Positions 21,904 through 34,990 are shown, numbered from the stretch's first letter. The stretch: 64,000 nucleotides of DNA from Amblyomma americanum (GCF_052857255.1 NC_135498.1:160732624-160796623), one strand, 5' to 3'. Notes: generated by a model not told the origin, from the letters alone. Translations and numbers: made by a program.

Positions 21904-22188
21904 TCATGGAGTGACATTAGGGAACGCCGTTTCGGTGGTGTTCAAGGCGGCCCCCGAATCCATGACTGCCGTAATCGTAGCGGGGCCTGTCGATTGACCC
22001 ATGGGCTCCTTCAGTTTGCCAGAGGTCACCGGTCGTAGCAGTTCGTAGGTCTGCAGAGTCCTGACGGCCAGTGTGCCAGCGAACAGTATCGCCAGCACGA
22101 AAGCCACGGCACCACACAGGCCAATGCATATCTGCGGCAGAGTCCAGCTGGAATCTGGCCGGATATCCCGCTGGCTGGTCTGCGTCAT
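21904..22188 (-). CDS. Putative small type II membrane protein, 94 aa
   Basis: A complete frame from ATG to stop. A short basic N-terminus (R7, R10) precedes one hydrophobic segment at about residues 18-42 (ICIGLCGAVAFVLAILFAGT). The C-terminal ~50 residues carry two sequons (NTT at 83, NVT at 91), which suggests an outward C-terminus. A poly(A) signal lies about 70 bases downstream. The promoter-proximal leader and the first 17 codons are duplicated at 23686-23871. It shares layout, a Thr/Ser-rich tail and a terminal LNTT with the 209-aa protein at 17160-17789, so the two may belong to one lineage-specific family. Alternatively it is a first exon read past its splice donor. No family is recognised. 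Confidence 0.55.
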   Translation of the reverse strand: MTQTSQRDIRPDSSWTLPQICIGLCGAVAFVLAILFAGTLAVRTLQTYELLRPVTSGKLKEPMGQSTGPATITAVMDSGAALNTTETAFPNVTP

Positions 22189-22328
22189 AGGGTGAAGGCG
22201 CTCAGCTCAGGGAGCTAATCTCGAAAGCTCAAGAGAAATGCGTGCACGACTAAGGCATGATATCAAGGTGAAAACTGACCTAATATTTTTCGGTTAAGTA
22301 CAGCTGATACAGACCGGCGTTGGTAATC
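22142..22328. repeat. Local duplication of a gene's 5' end, copy 1
   Basis: The sequence from GTCCAGCTGGAATCTGG through the start codon (22188) and about 140 bases of leader/upstream DNA to GGTAATC matches 23686-23871 with about five differences. This copy contains the intact start of the 94-aa ORF. Confidence 0.93.
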
Positions 22329-22348
22329 TGTGTCGAGGAAAAAAAATG

Positions 22349-23372
22349 AATTTTTCAACCGGCGCACAACCCACACAGAGTCATAGTCATTACAAAATTG
22401 TATGGAGCCATATATCTTCATTAGCCGGTACCTAACTGGTCAGGACCGGGCGCCACACAGGAAGGAGCTGGGGTAGGGGGGGGGGGGGGGGGGGGGAGTG
22501 CAGGCAGAAATGTGTTATTAATTTTTTGTAGAGCATCCTACAGAACCAGTAGAATTATATCTTCAATACACACAAAAGTTAACCGAACAAAATTTCTAGA
22601 CCAAGACCACAGGAGCAAACTATCGCAGGCTTACCGCCAATTGAAAAATTAAAAAGGGGTATAGGACACCCCAAAAATCTGAGCAAAACGTGTGGTAAAA
22701 TGAATGAGGTGCTTGCTCGCTAAAAAAGCGATCGTATTACAATTAGGCACCAAAAAATACCACTCGAACACTGCGGCTGACTCTTTCAAGAACGCACGCT
22801 CTGTTCAGTTCGCACGGCGAAAAAAAAATTATTTCCACATGGGATATGACACCCGTTCTCATTGAACCATTTTTTGACTAGTGAGGTGCCACTACGTGAC
22901 CTAGAAAGAAAGATTGTCGATGCTGTCTGTGTTGAGTGTCTGACGGCCAAGGTGTTATGGTTCCTGTGGTTCGCTTTGGCTTGCAAAGAGCAGCCTCCTT
23001 GCACACCGACTGTTTAACATAGGCGCGATGCTTTCCTTTGCGTGCCCTTTCTTCTACTCGGCTTCCACTCCAAATAAACAATGACGACTTCGGCGTCTCC
23101 CATTTCACTGTGCTTTAAGAACCCTCCTGATGCATGCCTCTGAAAGCAGCCGCTCACATGACCCCGCCCACATCTTCACCGACACCCCAGGACGGTCTCC
23201 TCAGAAGTTACAGCCACTACTGCCATCAGACGTCTCCTGTTCGCTCTTCTCGAGCCCTAAACCTTACGAGGTAATCTGCATTGCCCAAAGTTAGCAGTCA
23301 AATGCTATAATTTTTTTTAAATTGCGTCATATTTTGCCGAGAAACCAAATCGTATTCTAAAGTGTGCAGGCA
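22349..23372. other. No gene recognised
   Basis: Holds a poly(G) run of about 20 at 22477-22496. Otherwise anonymous. Confidence 0.5.
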
Positions 23373-23685
23373 TTACCCCCCGCACGCGGGAAGAAAGTGC
23401 CTGAATATTAAGCTGCTGAAACGATTTACTGTTGATGTTACTCTCCCGCTGTGAGCTGAGGCTTTGCGTCGTAATTGTCCGACGTGAGGCCAAATGGTCT
23501 GTCTCAACAAATCGTATCTGCCTATCCATCGAAGATGGCGCTTTAGGAGTAAGCTTGCCAATTTAAAAACGGGCATCAAAGTCGAAAGAAATGACAGAAC
23601 CGTGTCCAAAATACGACAGAATATTTTGTAGCATACTTTTCTTTTGTGCGGTAGTATTTTCTGCCGTACCGTACCGTACCGTAAC

Positions 23686-23871
23686 GTCCAGCTGGAATCT
23701 GGCCGGATATCCCGCTGGCTGGTCTGCGTCATAGGGTGAAGGCGCTCAGCTCAGGGAGCTATCTCGAAAGCTCAAGAGAAATGCGTGGACGACTAAGGCA
23801 TGACGTCAAGGTGAAAACTCACCTAATATTTTTCGGTTAAGTACAGCTGATACAGACCGCCGTTGGTAATC
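23686..23871 (-). pseudogene. Truncated duplicate of the 94-aa membrane-protein gene (5' end only)
   Basis: Read on the minus strand, it has the same leader and the same ATG (23732) and first 17 codons as the gene at 21904-22188. The frame then enters unrelated sequence at a CCGTA tandem run (23664-23684: ccgtaccgtaccgtaccgta). The membrane segment is missing. On its upstream side the homology to copy 1 is broken by a 4 kb LINE at 23872 and seems to resume for a few bases at 27932 (TGTGCCGAGGAAAAAAAATG versus TGTGTCGAGGAAAAAAAATG at 22329). Confidence 0.85.
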
Positions 23872-23947
23872 GCTTGGCCAGACTCAATAGATTGAAGACT
23901 ATGCATTCAAGCTATGCGAACAGCAATGGTACAGTAATTGTGGAGAG

Positions 23948-26236
<2,289 letters not shown>

Positions 26237-26245
26237 TGTCTCTCA

Positions 26246-26928
26246 ATGACAGATGACATTAATTTGTGGATGGATAAGGGCAGTGATGGAGAGATTGAAC
26301 AAACTCTCCAGGCGGCAGCCGACTGTATTGTAACATACGCGGAGGAAAGGGGGCTGGAGTGCTCTCCGGAAAAGCCTGAATTATTCCAATACAAGGGCAG
26401 GGTACTTAGAAATAAGCCGCCTTCAAAAATTCAAATTCTGGTAGGTTGGTGCAGGTTCCGGAGGTGAAGACGATTAGGATCCTGGGGTTACACCTGCAGG
26501 CGAATGGCCAGAATACTGTTACCATCCAAAAGTTGGAAGGCTACGCCATGCACACTTTGGGTCTCCTTAGGAGAATCTCAAGTAAGAAAGGGGGTCTTAG
26601 AGAGAAAAATATGATTAAATTGGTTCAGGCCTTTATTACAAGTAGGGTGAGCTATGCGACGCCTTACTTGAATTTAAAGGCGACAGAAAGGGGGAAAATT
26701 GATGCGCTTATGAGAAAGTGTATCAAGAGGGCTCTGGGGCTGCCTATGACGGCGTCCACGGAGAGATTGTTGGCTATGGGAGTGCATAATACTTTGGTGG
26801 AACTGATTGAAGCGGTAAATGTCTCGCAGTTAGAAAGGCTCAGCACCACAAGGGTGGGGAGGGCAATTCTGGAAAAAGCGGGGCTGAATCCGGAGAGGGG
26901 GAGGGGCAGCCAGGCCACCATAGGATAG
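26246..26928 (+). pseudogene. I-clade LINE RT, active-site strand and thumb
   Basis: Resumes the RT at its catalytic strand, here MTDDINLW in place of the usual YADD, so the motif is altered although both aspartates remain. It is followed by ADCIVTYAEERGLECSPEK, then after a stop near 26467 the thumb region (KTIRILGLHLQANGQN, RVSYATPYLNL, RALGLPMTASTERLL). Stops separate it from both neighbours. Confidence 0.88.
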
Positions 26929-26971
26929 ATGGCACGAGAGTGCCTTAGAGTTCCCCCCTCTGCCGTGAAAC

Positions 26972-27720
26972 ATGCACCCAGAATATAATAAAGAGAGAAG
27001 GCAGAAAAGGGCGGAGGCGCTGGAACGCATATATTCAAAGAAGCCGAGGGAGCAGGTCGCATTTGCGAATGCGGCGGGCGGAAAAAGAGGAGAAAGCACC
27101 TTAGCGGTAGTGGTGGCCGGGGGAGGGGGCCCGATTTTGGCACTATCGGTTCCGAGTGATGATATTGATGTGGCAGAGGAGGTTGCAATAGCTCTTGCTT
27201 GCGTCGGCACAAAGGCCACGTATGTGTTGAGCGACAGTAAAACTGCAATTCAGAATTTTGGTAGCGGGAGGATATCTCCCATGGCACTCAAAATTCTAAG
27301 ACAAAGAGAATTGGATAGGACAATCAATCTAATTTTGACCCCGGCGCACGAATCTGTAAGTGGCAACGAGGCTGCTCACAACCTGGCTCGAGATCTCTAC
27401 TGCCGAGCAGGTCGGAATGAGCAAGCCGAGGAAGGCTACAACCGAGAAGGGCGTCTGCTGTCGTATTATGATGTGACGCAATATAATAGAAGGCAGCATC
27501 TGAAACTCCCCCCTCCAGACAAGACTTTAGACGGAAAACAGATGACGGCATGGAGGTGTCTGCGCGCAGATACTTATCCAAATCCGGTCTTGAATAAATA
27601 TATATTCCCAGATTTTGAAGATGAGGGCTGCAGGGTTTGCGGGTAGAGTGGTACCCTGAACCACATAACATGGGAATGCTTGCATTCCCCAGGCAGGGCA
27701 AACAAAATTAATAGTAGGGA
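26972..27720 (+). pseudogene. I-clade LINE RNase H and C-terminal zinc finger
   Basis: 224 open codons encode an RNase H-like fold with the E of VAEEVAIALA, the D of YVLSDSKTAI and the terminal H/N/E region of LTPAHESVSGNEAAHNLARD. The first catalytic aspartate is not evident near LAVVVAGGGG. The frame ends at GCRVCG*, and the rest of the finger (TLNHITWECLHSP) is readable after the TAG at 27644-27646. Confidence 0.88.
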
Positions 27721-27950
27721 AGCCTGGGAGGCCTTGCTGGAAAGCCCAACCCCGGAGCACCAGCTGCTAGCTGTTCGACTGGCTGAAGAGGCCGCCGAGA
27801 TCCAAGGGATTTCGGCCAGCATCTGAAGCGGATTCCCACCTGCCTTAGGGTGCCTCTCCTCTAGGGGGAGGACCTGGGGAAGGGAAGAAGCCTTTTCTGT
27901 TGGACAATAAAGTTGATCCACTCACTCACTCTGTGCCGAGGAAAAAAAAT

Positions 27951-28161
27951 GACGCCCGTGTGCTGTGCGATGTCAATGCACGTTAAAGATCCCCAGGTGA
28001 TCGAAATTATTCCGCAGCCCTCCACTACGGCACCTCTTTCTTCCTTTCTTCTTTCACTCCCTCCTTTATTCCTTCCCTTACGGTGCGGTTCAGGTGTCCA
28101 ACGATATATGAGACAGATACTGCGCCAATTCCTTTCCCAAAAAAAACAATTATTATTATTA
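27951..28161 (+). repeat. SINE-A, 5'-truncated
   Basis: A plus-strand copy starting in the body (GCCCGTGTGCTGTGCGATGT) and ending ATTCCTTTCCC then an A run and ATTATTATTATTATCA. The tRNA head is absent; homology may begin as early as 27932. Confidence 0.9.
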
Positions 28162-28331
28162 TCAGTATTTTCTGTAGTGATTTTCTGCAGTCTGTAGTTC
28201 TGTAGTACTTGCCTGTAACTACGCACAATTCTGTTGATACTACAAGTTATTGTAAAAAAAAGATTACATAAAATCTGTTGCGATGACAGAAATTTTTGTG
28301 TTGAATTTCTCGACTTGAATTTATTTTTCAG

Positions 28332-28546
28332 CATGCTCACTGAGTGCTGCGCGGTTTTATGAAGGTGGGAGATGGCAGAATATCAACGTGTATTCATCAC
28401 TGACACGCTCCGGTATGCGGCCTAATAAAATCTTAGTACCAAGGCTCTTCTCAGCAGGATGTAAGCCTGGTATTACGTTCTCAGTGAATGTACAGAGGCC
28501 CCTGGACTGTTGCTATTTGCATAAAAAGTGTACTCGTCCCTTTTAA
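28332..28546 (+). CDS. Putative terminal coding exon, copy B (unrecognised protein)
   Basis: Base-for-base identical to 91-305, including the acceptor tract and stop codon. The phase-1 acceptor could receive the phase-1 donor of the exon at 6253-6438. Two identical copies 28 kb apart fit a tandem gene duplication in which copy A belongs to an upstream gene copy. The product is not recognised. Confidence 0.4.
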
Positions 28547-29049
28547 AGAAACATATAGCTGCCACGCGTAGTGGACATTGGTGAAAAAATTAGCATCGCA
28601 GTAATTTTAATGGTGTGTGGTATAAAAGTCAGTATAAAGTGCTGTAAGCTGCTAAAATCATAGCGGTTTGTAGGCGGAACTTTTTCATGGTCCCGCTAGG
28701 TCAAGAAAATGAAGTCCGTAGGCTTTACAGCTGTACTATTCTTAATCTGTCTCTAGTCAGCGCTTAAAACAAATATATTTTGCAGCGGCAACCGCTATAT
28801 AATCATGACCTGTCTTTTCACTTCTATGAAAACGAGCGTGGAACATCCGAAAAAGAAAAAAAGATACAGTATCCCAACCCGTGCCACTAGGTGTCACAAG
28901 CTTTCCTTACTCTTTCAGCTGCATGCAAAGCAGGTGAGTTTACTCATTACAGACCATTTAAACGGACACTGAGGACCAATTTAGCTTCGCCTGCACTGTT
29001 TGATTATCGGATTCTAACACCGTTTGATTACCGGATTCTAACACAGTTT

Positions 29050-29237
29050 CATCTGCGGATTCATCATCAGCATCATCATCATCATCATCTTCAGCGTGAC
29101 TACGTCCACTGACGGCAAAGGCCTGTCCCATATCTGTCCAATTAACCCTATCCGGTACCAGCCCTAGGCATGCACACTTTTTAATCTCATCCGCCAACCT
29201 AACTTTCTGCTGCCCCCTGCTACGCTTGCCTTTTTTT
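29050..29237 (-). pseudogene. RTE-like LINE 3' end fragment, copy B
   Basis: Same fragment as 800-995. The minus-strand frame here stays open further upstream because the SINE insertion at 29244 extends it; that extension is not LINE sequence. Confidence 0.75.
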
Positions 29238-29243
29238 TGGAAT

Positions 29244-29482
29244 CGGTTTGGTTTATGAGGGTTTAACGTCCCAAAGCGACTCAGGCTATGAGGGACGCCG
29301 TAGTGAAGGTCTCCGGAAATTTCGACCACCTGATGTTCATTAACGTTCCCTGACATCGCACAGCACACGGGCCTCTAGAATTTCGCCTCCATCGAAATTC
29401 TATCGCCGCGGCCGGGATCGAGCCCGCGTCTTTCGGGCCAGCAGCCGAGCGCCATAACCACTCAGCCACCACGGCGGCTATC
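29244..29482 (-). repeat. SINE-B, full length, with target duplication
   Basis: Minus-strand copy with tail (TTTATGAGGGTTTAACGTCC), body (CATCGCACAGCACACGGGCC, TTTCGCCTCCATCGAAATTC), B box (GGGATCGAGCCCGCG) and A box (AACCACTCAGCCACCACGG). The flanks TTTTGGAAT (29235-29243 and 29483-29491) are the target duplication. Only its last ~17 bases survive in duplication copy A. Confidence 0.93.
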
Positions 29483-29840
29483 TTTTGGAATTCATTCCCT
29501 TACTCTTCGGAACCATCGGTTACGTTTCCTTCGCATTACATGCCCTTCCCATGCCCATAGGCTATAGCTGCGCAGACATTCACTTCATTACGGTGATTAC
29601 GGAGTCCTTTTCGGTGTAGACGTCAAGGGTTTGAATCGAGGTGAAGGACATTTTTTATGGAATTTTCGCAGCAGTAATTGCATCTTTTGCAGAGGGACAA
29701 ACATCGACAACCCCAAAAAAGGTGCCGCAGAATCATTTTTGCGCACAACGGAAAATTGACCGCAGTGGTCCCCAGGGTCCCTGTATGAATGTGCCGACGG
29801 AAGTTCAATAAATGTGCATCCGCTCTCGCCGCGGACTCAC

Positions 29841-30020
29841 CCTTTCGTCGGAAGGCAGCATCAACAGGGAGTTGAACGGGGACGGCATCCGGGGAATCCC
29901 GTCGCTGCTCGAGAGGATGCGGGAATCTGACGGCGTGGCGACTCCGGCAGCGGGACGCGGCTTCCCAGGAGGCGCGACTCTGGGCCGCCCATGCTGCTGC
30001 TGCTGGTGGCCATGACGCAT
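29841..30020 (-). CDS. Putative first coding exon (unrecognised)
   Basis: On the minus strand an ATG (30020-30018) opens exactly 60 codons that end at GAAAGG|GTGAGT, a strong splice donor (intron starts at 29840). The exon is GC-rich, with a QQQQ run and Pro/Ser-rich low-complexity sequence (HGRPRVAPPGKPRP, SSSDGIPRMPSPF), typical of N-terminal disordered regions of regulatory proteins. The rest of the gene would lie to the left on the minus strand; no further exon could be matched to it. The family is not recognised. Confidence 0.4.
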
Positions 30021-30340
30021 AAGCCCCTGGAAGCGAATCGCGTGCCTTCCGTCGCTTCCTTCGCGCTCATCGACATAAATACAGTGTAGTAGTCCTCGTG
30101 TGCGCGGCGCCTGCACCAGCTGTGTCTTGTAACGACGCAGCAAATCGTCGCCTCAATTTGCTTCAAACGACTGCAGAATCTCCTGTATTCAGACACATGA
30201 TCGAGGACCGCATATTTATTTTCCTGTACAGTATGCATAGGACGTATTTTTATTCTTAGAGCAAAAATTCTTCCAATATTCCGGGATACAAATCTGTCGG
30301 AAGACCAGAAATTCATGTCGTATATTAACATTTTCTATAG

Positions 30341-30473
30341 TGTGGCGTCCTTTGTTGCCTTCACAATACAACTGTTTCGGTTCCGACGAAGTACAGTTTA
30401 CAGTACGCCACAGTCGATACGATGGTGGCGGTTGGCAATACTGGAGAAAATGTGTTCGCTACGAGTGCAGAAG
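30341..30473 (+). CDS. Possible internal exon, Cys/aromatic-rich (unrecognised)
   Basis: An acceptor-like TTTTCTATAG precedes an open stretch encoding about 44 residues (PSQYNCFGSDEVQFTVRHSR, YDGGGWQYWRKCVRYECRR), ending at AGAAG|GTACGC, a reasonable donor. The in-phase is 1 and the out-phase is 2. The cysteine and tryptophan content looks like an extracellular domain. Short length keeps confidence low. Confidence 0.3.
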
Positions 30474-32524
30474 GTACGCTCGTTTCTATCTACAACAGGA
30501 CTGGTGCACTGCAGTCCACACGGGCGTATTGTAGATTGTCATGAGATGCCTATTATTGGCCGACTGAGAGTGATAACACACGGCGATCCAAAGAGAATCG
30601 CTGGCATTTAAGGGGCAGTTTTCTATGTAAGATATCATTCACTCACTAGCTCGTTTGGCGCCTCAGGAATTATTTGTTCTAGTTGTAATTTCCAAAGTGT
30701 ATTAGCTTAAGAAATGATTTATGTTTAGTGAAGCTTTCGACGACGAAAAATTGGCTTCTAACGCTTTATGATGTTATGTACCGATTAAGCCGGCATGCGC
30801 TTTTTCCTTTTATTTTTCAATGAACACTTATTAAAGCATGATGGCTTCAAAGACACGCGTATTCATGACGGTAACCTCCGCGTTCCTTTAGAGCATTGTG
30901 GTGTATACGTATCTCAATTAATATGTCCGATCTTATTTTCGAGATGTGGCAGCGACATCATCACCACTGGCTGGCAGCGTCTTGCTCGTATTGTTCGTGG
31001 CGTTTTTTAAAATATATCTTGCGTAATAGGGATGCGCACAACACAAATAAGGTCAAAGTAAAAGACGCGTAATTACTCTCCGTCTTTTCCTAATGACTGA
31101 ACGACGAGCAATACAACCTACTCTCAAAACATTCGATCCTTCCAGGATGCTTCATTTCCCCATATGTAATGGCAGTGGTCGTGTAAGCAAAGAGAAGCCA
31201 AGGAAAGACCTGAGAATTCGTTAACAGCAGCATGAGCGTTTGTTATTTAAATGTGCAAACGCGTGCATAGTTTAAGACAACTCCTACCTGGATGGAGTAA
31301 AGGAGCTGGGTTACCAAAAATGACATCACAGCATTTCGGAATACTTATCTGAAGTGCTGCAATAAACATTATAATTATATTACGTTCAATACCGTGTCCT
31401 GTAAGGCTGCAGTCCGCGGTACAGGAGACGCCGCAGCCGTGCTTTGGTTCCCACGAGCTCCAGGAGGCGACGAAACAAACTGTTCCATATTTGGTGACAA
31501 GGAAACAATGTTGCCGTCAGAAGTCGTCTGCAGGGAGTCAGTGGGCTTTCAGGATTGTGCGGTGGTACCTGTGGCCACAGAAAGAACATCTGCTGATCTT
31601 CTTCTTTGTCGCTCACTAGGTGAAAGCAACCAACTTCAACTGCTTTGGATTTCCTGCTCTGGAAAGCATACAGCGGCAAAGCTTCGCATGCCGGTTGCGC
31701 AACCTACGTTAATTGTTTCATAACACGCTAGGACTAGAAATTGAAATGTATGTCCTGTGTCGTAACACAGTTCCTTGCATCTTGACAGGAGCTCCTATTA
31801 GCACCTCTCTCCCTCAAAACTTAATGACATTGGAGGAGGTATCCCTTACAAGGATAGCGGCTGGAACGGTCCTTACACCTCCGGTGACATGCCGATGGGG
31901 CTCTCAGGAACATGCATTGGCCAGCACATCTCCCAAATGTTCCACGCCAGCCAGCCGCTGAGGTGCATCTTCAATACCTTTTGAGGAGGTGTCCAGGAAC
32001 GCAGGACTCAAGAAGAAGACGATTACTGGAAGTTGGGCTTACGGCTACCACCTTGCCTTATGACTAACGGACAACACAAGAGCAGGACACCTGCTCAGGT
32101 TGCTGGAAGAGAACAGCCTCTACGACTTACTTAAGCTTATCGACAGCCTCTTTTATGCCATATGGTAACTCTTAAGAGTTAAAAAAAACTTTCTTAGCAT
32201 GGGGAAGGAAAGAAGTCGACAGACACACTCAAGACTGCTTACGTGTGAAAAGGCATAAGCCCGCCCACTAACTTTCTGGACGCAGTCGCCGCGCGATGCG
32301 GCGTGATGTAACTCACGCAGCTGGCAATTCTACGTCTGCATGGTTTTACGTACGCGCCGCTGCGACGCCGCCGCACCCCTTCTGATCTGCGCCCTAACTG
32401 CGCAAAGGTAGCCGCTGCCGTACCGCGGCCTTAAGGGGATGACGCGATGGCTAATAGGTAAAGGCCATATATGAATAATTGGCGTTTCTCTATTAATATT
32501 CATAGAGCCCTGAGGGTCCTCCCA
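30474..32524. other. No gene recognised
   Basis: Contains overlapping frames of ~100 codons on both strands at 31386-31723 with no nameable domain. The rest is anonymous. Confidence 0.4.
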
Positions 32525-32675
32525 CCATTCCTGGCGCTGTGGTGCAGCGTTTAAGCGGTGCGCCACTGCCCTGGGATGAGAGGTGCTGCCACAGGTGAAC
32601 TTGTGCGATCCAGATTGTCCCTAGCAACCTCGCACGACTGATGATTAATTTAACGGCCACCTCTCAGGTTGCATG
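32525..32675 (+). repeat. SINE-C copy 1
   Basis: GCGCTGTGGTGCAGCGTTTA, TGCGCCACTGCCCTGGGATG, GGTGCTGCCACAGG, CTAGCAACCTCGCACGA and GATTAATTTAACGGCCACCT are shared in order with 59788-59930. The beginning resembles a tRNA A box. It is a third short interspersed family in the window, distinct from A and B. Confidence 0.75.
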
Positions 32676-32693
32676 ATGACGCCATCTTTTATG

Positions 32694-32811
32694 GGTACTT
32701 TTCAGTGTTATCACACACAAACACGTACGCACACGCACAAACACATACTCACGCACTCACGCACTCACACACGCACGCACACTCACAAACGCGCACGCGT
32801 GCGCGCTCGAG
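32694..32811. repeat. (CA/CTCA)n-rich microsatellite
   Basis: Alternating CACA, CACG and CTCA units. Confidence 0.9.
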
Positions 32812-32875
32812 TTTTTGCTTCATGGGGCAAGTTAAGCTAACGCGTTTAAAGAAGACGCCGGCGACGCGACAAAAA

Positions 32876-33092
32876 AGAAGGAAGGAAGGAAGGAAGGAAG
32901 GAAGGAAGGAAGGAAGGAAGGAAGGAAGGAAGGAAGGAAGGAAGGAAGGAAGGAAGGAAGGAAGGAAGGAAGGAAGGAAGGAAGGGAGCCAGGGAAGAAG
33001 GAAGGAAAGAAGGAAGGAAGGAAGGAAGGAAGGAAGGAAGGAAGGAAGGAAGGAAGGGAGGGAGGGAGGGAGGGAGGGAGGGAGGGAGGGAG
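32876..33092. repeat. (GAAG)n to (GGGA)n microsatellite
   Basis: About 45 GAAG units with two short interruptions, then about 9 GGGA units. Frames on both strands here (EGRK repeats and FLPS repeats) are meaningless. Confidence 0.97.
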
Positions 33093-33355
33093 TTATAAAA
33101 GAGAGCATATATACGGGACTGCCTAGAAACAGGACGGGCGACTAACGCTCCAGCACTTGCAATGGAACATGTTCAAAACTGACGCTTACCCATTTCACCC
33201 GGCTAGGTAGATGATACCGCAGCCTGCTCATTCACTTGGTCCTCCGTTTCCCCAGTGCAGAGTAAAAGGCCAAATATCAATGTTTCTGGCCAACCTCTTT
33301 GCCTTCGTTTCATTAAATTTATCGCTATCAGGTACAATAATATAATAATTAATGA

Positions 33356-33387
33356 GGGAATGAGCTGGCTTGAGCCAGCTCATTCCC
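33356..33387. repeat. Perfect 15-bp hairpin
   Basis: GGGAATGAGCTGGCT, a two-base spacer (TG), then its exact complement AGCCAGCTCATTCCC. Strong enough to extrude or to fold in RNA. No element is attached. Confidence 0.9.
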
Positions 33388-33580
33388 TGCGAAATCACAG
33401 TGGGACGTCATTCATTCAATCCGGTCCTTGCTGCAGATGGATACATGGCTTGCGGAAGGAGGTCGTAAATCGGCTGGTGCTGGTCGTGGAGACATATTAA
33501 TTGCGGATAATGTCAGAGGACTGTTAAGTTAGGGATGTAAGCCCAGAGAGAAAGGAAGGAAGCCCTGGGAGGGAGTGCTG

Positions 33581-34306
33581 CTACTGAGCGACCCAACTCA
33601 GCAAGGAGGCGCTTTTAGTGGTATTTGAGGACAGCAAAGGAAATGATGTAGTAGCTATTTCCCTTCTCTGTGGATAACGCATCGCCCCTCTTGAGCTTCT
33701 TAGCAAGCGTCGTTGTAGTGGGAAACTGGCTGCTACAACGTGGTTGGTAGGGTGAAACAATGTACACCCCTGACCGCTACGGTGATGTGAATAAATGGTC
33801 CTTCCAGACGGCATGTTTCGTTGCGGGAGGAAGTCACATAAGGCAACTGGTACAAGACCGACCTGGAAGTACGTCCGCGAAAGGGCCATGCATATGAGTT
33901 GATATTCTTTCATTCCGCACTGGCGAGTCGTGACTCGGCAAAGGAGGTCGATCACCGTTAGTAGCTGTTCAGCCAAAAGCCAATGTACTACACAAGTGTG
34001 TGCACTTGAGAGAAAAATCAGCCAGAGATGTCCAGGACCGTGATGCTGCATTGCGAGTTTTACAGTTTTGTGCTCAATTGTTGGAGCCGGAAACCGACAA
34101 GCAGAGTTCGTCGTTGGTGCCATCTGTTTTGGATTAGTTAAACCCTTCTTATTGCAAAGAACACACAGCTCCCTTGTTGAACGCCTCGCGAGCTTCGCCC
34201 CCCCCCCCTTCCGGTCATGTCGTGCAGGGGTCTTAGGCCCGCGTTCCACGGTAAGCGTTGGATTAGCGGTGTCCTTCGGCGGATGGTTCCGTCCCTGCTT
34301 GTGCAA
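33581..34306 (-). CDS. Unassigned 241-codon open frame
   Basis: A long minus-strand frame with an early RELCVLCNKKG motif that superficially resembles the C-terminal finger of piggyBac transposases, but the expected further cysteines do not follow. The remainder (HHGPGHLWLIF, LLAEQLLTVIDLL) has no family I can name. It may be a transposon remnant or chance. A C-run at 34199-34208 lies within it. Confidence 0.2.
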   Translation of the reverse strand: MHKQGRNHPPKDTANPTLTVERGPKTPARHDRKGGGAKLARRSTRELCVLCNKKGLTNPKQMAPTTNSACRFPAPTIEHKTVKLAMQHHGPGHLWLIFLSSAHTCVVHWLLAEQLLTVIDLLCRVTTRQCGMKEYQLICMALSRTYFQVGLVPVALCDFLPQRNMPSGRTIYSHHRSGQGCTLFHPTNHVVAASFPLQRRLLRSSRGAMRYPQRREIATTSFPLLSSNTTKSASLLSWVAQ

Positions 34307-34990
34307 GGGTGCGAGCTGATGCCGCTGGATGTGTTTGTGTATTTTAGTCTGAGAAAGTGTATGTGTTTGCGGTCGGCATGACTTGAAAGAACGGGCTCTT
34401 ATTGGTTCCGATAATGGCTTTCTTGATTGGTCGAAATAAGGGTCGGTTTTTCAACGCCAAGGGGTCTCGAGAGAGGAACGGCTGCCTTCCGGCTTCTGCT
34501 CGGGGCCTCCTCTTCGAAGATGTTGCGCGCTCCAGGGTATGACTCACTGTCTTTCTATGTGATCTCATATATTTTGTCTCAGTTTATAAGTTTAGCCAAT
34601 GATTCAGATCTGTCTTTAATAAATCAAGTTCATCAATGCATCTCATCGACACCTGCTGGTCCCCTTCTTCAATGCGGCGGAGCTCTCGCCCCGGCATGGA
34701 AGCACACTTCATTAGTTAGCTGGCGGTCCCGTTCAGCTGTCCTGAAGGGGTCGTCGTTTACCAATAGTTTTTTTTCCTGAAAAATATTGCACACTGATAG
34801 AGTGCTTGTACTGTGCAACAATGTAAAGACCAGTTTGGAGTGTTTGTTCCACTGTGGCCGATGAGCCGAGGGGTGTCCACAGGTTGACGTCGAACGAGAG
34901 ATCTTCCACTTGCGTACGGAAAGGCAAAGCGCCCAGAAGTACCCGGTGAACTTTTTAACCGCCACATTGACCGCCACATTTTTAACTGCC
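34307..34990. other. No gene recognised
   Basis: Sequence left of the truncated 5' LTR. A 14-base CCGCCACATT-type unit repeats at 34961-34981. Confidence 0.4.

Larger units (their letters stand above)
28241..29261. repeat. Segmental duplication, copy B
   Basis: The direct repeat of 1-1017, offset 28,240 bases (28,241 after an A-run difference). It contains the same terminal exon and LINE fragment, and continues into a full SINE-B at 29244 whose tail marks the end of the shared sequence. Confidence 0.93.

Noticed and set aside
26664..27287. 207-codon minus-strand ORF
   Set aside because: Antisense shadow of the I-clade LINE RT thumb and RNase H coding sequence.
31386..31723. ~100-codon frames on both strands
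   Set aside because: No family resemblance, no splice context, and length within chance for the base composition.
32669..33145. Frames rich in EGRK or FLPS repeats
   Set aside because: Products of the GAAG/GGGA microsatellite on both strands.
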